From NCBI GenBank assembly GCA_003173865.1, contig PJMF01000032.1:1-57318 (forward strand): a DNA stretch of 57,318 nucleotides, in the 5' to 3' direction. Positions 53,372 to 57,318 of the stretch are shown one piece after another. The DNA comes from Minisyncoccota bacterium. GTDB lineage: Bacteria > Patescibacteriota > Microgenomatia > UBA1400 > PJMF01. The position numbers and the translations under genes were made by a program. The notes under the pieces were generated by a model. That model worked only from the letters and a program-made list of their open reading frames with translations, was not told where the DNA came from and did not search any database. Every line of letters begins with the position of its first letter. Within the stretch, counting starts at the first letter, position 1.

Positions 53372-54967
53372 ATGAAGTCTACAGCATTAATAATTTCTAT
53401 TACATGTTTCTTACTTTTTATTTTGTATATTTTTTTTCCAACAACACAAATTCAAGCCGCGAGTTCTACCTCCACACCACTTTCAACTCAAAACGAAAAA
53501 ATTATTGATGCGCAAGGAAATCGAGTGCTGCTCCGAGGAGTTAATTGGTTTGGTTTTGAAACTGACACGCATATCCCACACGGTTTGTGGGCACGCGACT
53601 ACAAAAGTATGATTGCGCAAATGAAACAGCTTGGATACAACACCATTCGTTTGCCGTACTCAGTTCAAGCACTCAAATCTTCCAACATTTCGAGTGTTGC
53701 TTACTCAATTGGTAGTAATAATGACTTTAATGGTAAAACGCCGTTGCAGGCAATGGACTTGATTATTCAGGAAGCAGCCAATCAGGGACTGTATGTGATA
53801 CTTGATAATCATGGTTTGAATGACAACAACATCCCTGAACTTTGGTACAACACTTCCTATACTGAGCAAGATTGGATCAATACTTGGACTCTGTTGGCAA
53901 GTCGCTATAAAAATCAATGGAATGTCATCGGTGCAGATTTGAAAAATGAACCGCATGGCAAAGCAAGCTGGGGAACAGATGATGTGACAACTGATTGGCG
54001 ATTAGCTGCGGGGAGAGCAGGAAATGCAATTCTGCAAGTGAACCCAAATTGGCTGATTGTTGTGGAAGGTGTTGATGGGAATGTTAAAAACGGACAGCTT
54101 GGCGCTGACTGGTGGGGTGGTAATTTAGAAGGTGCACGAAACTTTCCTGTAGTACTGAGTAATATTCACAAACTTGTTTATTCTACTCATGAGTATGGTC
54201 CTGGTGTTTACAACCAACCATGGTTCTCAGATCCGACTTTTCCCCAAAACATGCCAGCTCGCTGGGAAAAAGGTTTTAATTACTTAAATACAGAACATAT
54301 CGCGCCAGTATTCATCGGCGAATTTGGTGGGCGACTCGTTGATTCAATTTCGAAAGAAGGAATTTGGCAGAGAGCATTTGTTGATTTTATTAAAAAAAAT
54401 AACTTATCATTTACTTATTGGAGTTGGAATCCAAATAGTGGAGACACGGGTGGAATTTTGAATGATGACTGGATAACAATAAATACCGCGAAGCAGCAGA
54501 TGTTGTCTGTGTTACTTAGTTCGCCTGCTCCGAATGTGACTCCATCACCAACTATGAAACCTTCTCCAAGTGCAACGAGTCCTATCCTCGCACCAACCGC
54601 TACACCAAAGCCAACACCTACGCCAACTCCCAAGCCGGGTGTTACTCCCACACCTGCCCCAACAACTGGGAAAGTTACAGCCGCATTTGTCATCAATTCT
54701 GACGTTGGCTTAAGATATTGTGGCTTTTTTGATGTAAAAAATACCTCGAATCAACCAATTTCTAACTGGAAGATTACTTTTCAGATGACACAGTTTCAAA
54801 TGGATGGCAGTTGGAACGGAGTATACAAGTTAAGTGCAGGTCAATTTACGGTAACTGTGCCGAATTGGGCACAAACGCTCAGTCCTCAACAATCGATGGG
54901 TGCAATTGGTTTTTGTGCGAAGAAAACTGGGGTTAACTTCGCTCCAACAAATGTTCACGTTGAGTAA
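53372..54967 (+). CDS. Secreted GH5 cellulase (endoglucanase-like) with Pro/Thr linker and C-terminal CBM2-like module
   Basis: Signal peptide; IIDAQGNRVLLRGVNWFGFET, VIGADLKNEPHGKASWG, PVFIGEFGGR; PTPTPTPKP linker; AAFVINSDVGLRYCGFFDVKNTSNQPISNWKITFQM. Confidence 0.93.
   Translation: MKSTALIISITCFLLFILYIFFPTTQIQAASSTSTPLSTQNEKIIDAQGNRVLLRGVNWFGFETDTHIPHGLWARDYKSMIAQMKQLGYNTIRLPYSVQALKSSNISSVAYSIGSNNDFNGKTPLQAMDLIIQEAANQGLYVILDNHGLNDNNIPELWYNTSYTEQDWINTWTLLASRYKNQWNVIGADLKNEPHGKASWGTDDVTTDWRLAAGRAGNAILQVNPNWLIVVEGVDGNVKNGQLGADWWGGNLEGARNFPVVLSNIHKLVYSTHEYGPGVYNQPWFSDPTFPQNMPARWEKGFNYLNTEHIAPVFIGEFGGRLVDSISKEGIWQRAFVDFIKKNNLSFTYWSWNPNSGDTGGILNDDWITINTAKQQMLSVLLSSPAPNVTPSPTMKPSPSATSPILAPTATPKPTPTPTPKPGVTPTPAPTTGKVTAAFVINSDVGLRYCGFFDVKNTSNQPISNWKITFQMTQFQMDGSWNGVYKLSAGQFTVTVPNWAQTLSPQQSMGAIGFCAKKTGVNFAPTNVHVE
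54524..54669 (+). repeat. Low-complexity Pro/Thr/Ser linker-coding sequence
   Basis: PAPNVTPSPTMKPSPSATSPILAPTATPKPTPTPTPKPGVTPTPAPTTG. Confidence 0.85.
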
Positions 54968-55084
54968 TTACTTTTTCTGATTTTTTTGCCGACTTTGAAT
55001 GTGTCGTTGGATAATTTCTTGCCTCTGAGTCTCTGCTAAATTCGCTTTCGCTGCAGCTTTTTTTTCTGCTTGTCCTATATAAAT
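54968..55084 (-). pseudogene. Short ORF/possible gene remnant encoding a charged helix
   Basis: Minus-strand reading frame ...GQAEKKAAAKANLAETQRQEIIQRHIQSRQKNQKK* without a clear ATG start; not in the ORF track. Confidence 0.3.
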
Positions 55085-55168
55085 TCGACATTATAACACT
55101 TGCCTTTGGCAACTTATCAAAAGAGGACTATAATGAAGCAAGTTAGTCAATTAAAAAAAAGGAGGCAC

Positions 55169-55531
55169 ATGCTCAACTTGAACTCCATGATCATCGGTTC
55201 TCAAAATCCAAAGGCACTTGCAGATTTTTATGAGAAAGTATTAGAAAAGAAACCCGACATGTCAGAAGAAGGCTGGTTTGGTTTCATGGCGGGCAGTTGC
55301 TTTATTGGTATCGGAGCACACGATAAAGTCAAAGGAAAATCCGCTCAACCTGAACGTCTAATTTTTAACTTCGAAACCAAAGAAGTCGAAAAAGAATTTG
55401 CACGCATCGAAGCATTAGGAGCAGAAGTTATTGCCAAACCATATAAGCCTGGTGAGGGCGATATGATGATCGCAACATTTGCTGATCCGGATGGCAATTA
55501 CTTTCAATTGATGTCACCGTGGGAAGGGTAA
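55169..55531 (+). CDS. VOC (glyoxalase/bleomycin-resistance-like) family protein
   Basis: MLNLNSMIIGSQNPKALADFYEKVL...ATFADPDGNYFQLMSPW; GGAGG 5 nt upstream. Confidence 0.88.
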   Translation: MLNLNSMIIGSQNPKALADFYEKVLEKKPDMSEEGWFGFMAGSCFIGIGAHDKVKGKSAQPERLIFNFETKEVEKEFARIEALGAEVIAKPYKPGEGDMMIATFADPDGNYFQLMSPWEG

Positions 55532-56343
55532 TGAGCACTACGCCTCCAGAATTAGCAATTTCAGTCAAAAATCTTGTTAAGAAATTCGGCGATTTCGCCG
55601 CCGTGAATGATATTTCTTTTGAAATTCCAAGTGGAGAAATCTTTGCTTTTCTTGGTCCCAATGGTGCGGGAAAAACGACTACGATCAAAATGTTAACGAC
55701 TCTCTTGCATCAAACTGCTGGAGAGATTGCTGTGTATGGATTTAGTACAGTTACTCAACAGGCCGACGTGCGCAAATCTTTTGGCATTGTTTTTCAAGAT
55801 CCAAGTTTGGATGAAGAACTGACTGCGTACGAAAACATGGAGTTTCATGGTGTGCTCTATGGTGTCGAAAAATCAATTCGCAAAACGCGAATCCAAGAGT
55901 TGCTGACAATTGTTGAGTTGTGGGAACGAAAAGATCACTTAGTCAAGACATTTTCCGGAGGAATGCGGCGTCGTCTGGAAATTGCTCGTGGTTTACTGCA
56001 TCATCCGAAGATTTTCTTTTTGGATGAGCCTACAATTGGACTTGATCCGCAAACGCGCAACCAAATTTGGGCATACATTCAAAACTTAAATACAACTGAG
56101 AAAATTACGATTTTTTTCACGACACATTACATGGAAGAAGCTGAGAAATTTGCGCAGCAAATCGCGATTATCGATCATGGTCAAATTGTGGCGCAAGGTA
56201 CCAGTGAAGAACTCAAAGCGAGGACACAAAAATCTACGCTTGAAGACGCATTTTTAGCTTTGACTGGCACAGCGATTCGCGAAGAAGAGGCCAGTGGTTC
56301 TGATCATCTGAGAATGCATCGAAAAATGTGGAGAGGCAGATAA
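55531..56343 (+). CDS. DrrA-like ABC-2 transporter ATP-binding protein
   Basis: GPNGAGKTTTIKMLTTLL, FSGGMRRRLEIARGLLHHPKIFFLDEPTIGLDPQTRN; start overlaps the preceding stop (TAATG). Confidence 0.94.
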   Translation: MSTTPPELAISVKNLVKKFGDFAAVNDISFEIPSGEIFAFLGPNGAGKTTTIKMLTTLLHQTAGEIAVYGFSTVTQQADVRKSFGIVFQDPSLDEELTAYENMEFHGVLYGVEKSIRKTRIQELLTIVELWERKDHLVKTFSGGMRRRLEIARGLLHHPKIFFLDEPTIGLDPQTRNQIWAYIQNLNTTEKITIFFTTHYMEEAEKFAQQIAIIDHGQIVAQGTSEELKARTQKSTLEDAFLALTGTAIREEEASGSDHLRMHRKMWRGR

Positions 56344-56349
56344 AATATC

Positions 56350-57108
56350 TTGAGGAAAAGTATGAGAACGATTTATATTTTGTGGCTAAGACAGTTAAAA
56401 CGTTACAGTCGTTCGCGATCGCGAATTTTTGGATCGCTTGGTCAGCCACTGCTTTTTTTAATCGCGTTTGGTTTCGGATTTGGTCCAATTTTCCAACGTG
56501 CGGGTGGAGGGAATTATATTAATTTCCTAGTACCAGGAGTTATTTCGCAGGGAATTTTGTTTACTGCCATTTTTTCTGGCATTGAACTTATTTGGGATCG
56601 TCAATTTGGATTTCTAAAGGAAACGTTAGTCGCTCCTGTCTCACGTTTAGAAATTATGGTTGGTCGTACACTTGGCGGCGCAACGATTGCCACGTTTCAA
56701 GGTCTGATTATTTTCTTCTTAACTTTACTTGTGGGTTTTCGTCCGTATAGTTTTGCAGCACTGCTTCCAGCGCTGGTGATTATGTTTTTAATCGCGTTGC
56801 TTTTTACAGCACTGGGCACAGCAATTGCGTCGACGTTGCAAGACTTTCAAGGATTTCAATTGATCATGAATTTTTTGGTGATGCCGCTCTTTTTTCTCTC
56901 TGGAGCGTTATTTCCACTGGAAGGAATCCCCGATGCACTAAAAACCATTGCATCTCTCAATCCACTGAGTTATGGTGTAGATGGTTTGCGAACAACACTT
57001 GTCAATACATCACACTTTGGTCTGCTTCAGGATATGAGTATTTTGGTTATTCTGATGGTAATCATGATGGCAATTGGCAGTTATCTTTTTTCAAAAGTTG
57101 AGATTTAA
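56350..57108 (+). CDS. ABC-2 type transporter permease (DrrB-like)
   Basis: LVPGVISQGILFTAIFSGIELIWDRQFGFLKETLVAPVSRLEIMVGRTLGGAT...NFLVMPLFFLSGALFPLEGIPDALKTIASLNPLSYGVDGLR. Confidence 0.93.
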   Translation: MRKSMRTIYILWLRQLKRYSRSRSRIFGSLGQPLLFLIAFGFGFGPIFQRAGGGNYINFLVPGVISQGILFTAIFSGIELIWDRQFGFLKETLVAPVSRLEIMVGRTLGGATIATFQGLIIFFLTLLVGFRPYSFAALLPALVIMFLIALLFTALGTAIASTLQDFQGFQLIMNFLVMPLFFLSGALFPLEGIPDALKTIASLNPLSYGVDGLRTTLVNTSHFGLLQDMSILVILMVIMMAIGSYLFSKVEI

Positions 57109-57114
57109 ACTTCT

Positions 57115-57318
57115 ATGGATCTAGTGATTCCACAACCTCTGCAGGATTTAATGTTGTCAAAAGGTGATATCGGGAGGAATTGGCTTGATAAGCTTCCTGA
57201 ATTAATTAAGAAAATAGAGATTGAATGGCAAATTCAAGTAGGCTCAGTTTTTCCTGAATGTTACTGCAATTATGTTGCACCAGCAAAAATGACAGATGGT
57301 CAAAACGTCGTGATGAAA
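57115..57318 (+). CDS. Partial CDS, aminoglycoside/streptomycin 6-phosphotransferase-like (APH_6_hur type), truncated by window end
   Basis: My translation: MDLVIPQPLQDLMLSKGDIGRNWLDKLPELIKKIEIEWQIQVGSVFPECYCNYVAPAKMTDGQNVVMK..., with LP..W.L..G..F....YVAPA...G..VV(M)K layout. Confidence 0.65.
   Translation, partial: MDLVIPQPLQDLMLSKGDIGRNWLDKLPELIKKIEIEWQIQVGSVFPECYCNYVAPAKMTDGQNVVMK

Noticed and set aside
54415-54696. Minus-strand 93-aa ORF (GVGVTPGLGVGVGVGFGVAVG)
   Set aside because: Mirror of the cellulase Pro/Thr linker on the opposite strand; low complexity.
1-57318. CRISPR arrays, cas genes, transposases, integrases, rRNA
   Set aside because: No regularly spaced repeats, transposase/integrase motifs or rRNA-like sequence were seen.

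Overview
The window looks like a gene-dense, AT-rich bacterial chromosome segment. Gene content (many GT39/GT2/GT4 glycosyltransferases, a small class-E-like sortase, TrpR/YerC-like and RmuC genes, many lineage-specific hypotheticals) suggests Patescibacteria/CPR, probably a Microgenomates-type lineage; this assignment is an inference. It starts with a tRNA-Pro(GGG) gene followed by a truncated tandem copy. Recognisable genes include a UvrD-like helicase/PD-(D/E)XK nuclease, a lipid-linked sugar set (PMT, DPPR-synthase-like UbiA, MraY/WecA-like), metG-tatD, an orphan response regulator, rmuC, an acyltransferase, a LAxTG sortase substrate and a sortase. A long co-directional glycan cluster (33.5-47.4 kb) contains two unusual fusions: flippase-GT4 and GT2-GT2. 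Downstream are a MacA/MacB/FtsX-type exporter, a GH5-CBM2 cellulase, and a VOC + DrrAB-like ABC + aminoglycoside-kinase-like group cut by the window end. The best candidates for something undescribed are (1) a three-gene block of large soluble orphan proteins (927/530/424 aa) around a palindrome-rich divergent promoter at 27.8-33.5 kb, (2) a tandem pair of paralogous putative DNA-binding regulators at 48.0-49.9 kb, and (3) a recurring arrangement of a -10-like hexamer 6-7 nt before the start codon, consistent with leaderless transcripts. All calls come from reading the sequence and the ORF translations; no database searches were run.
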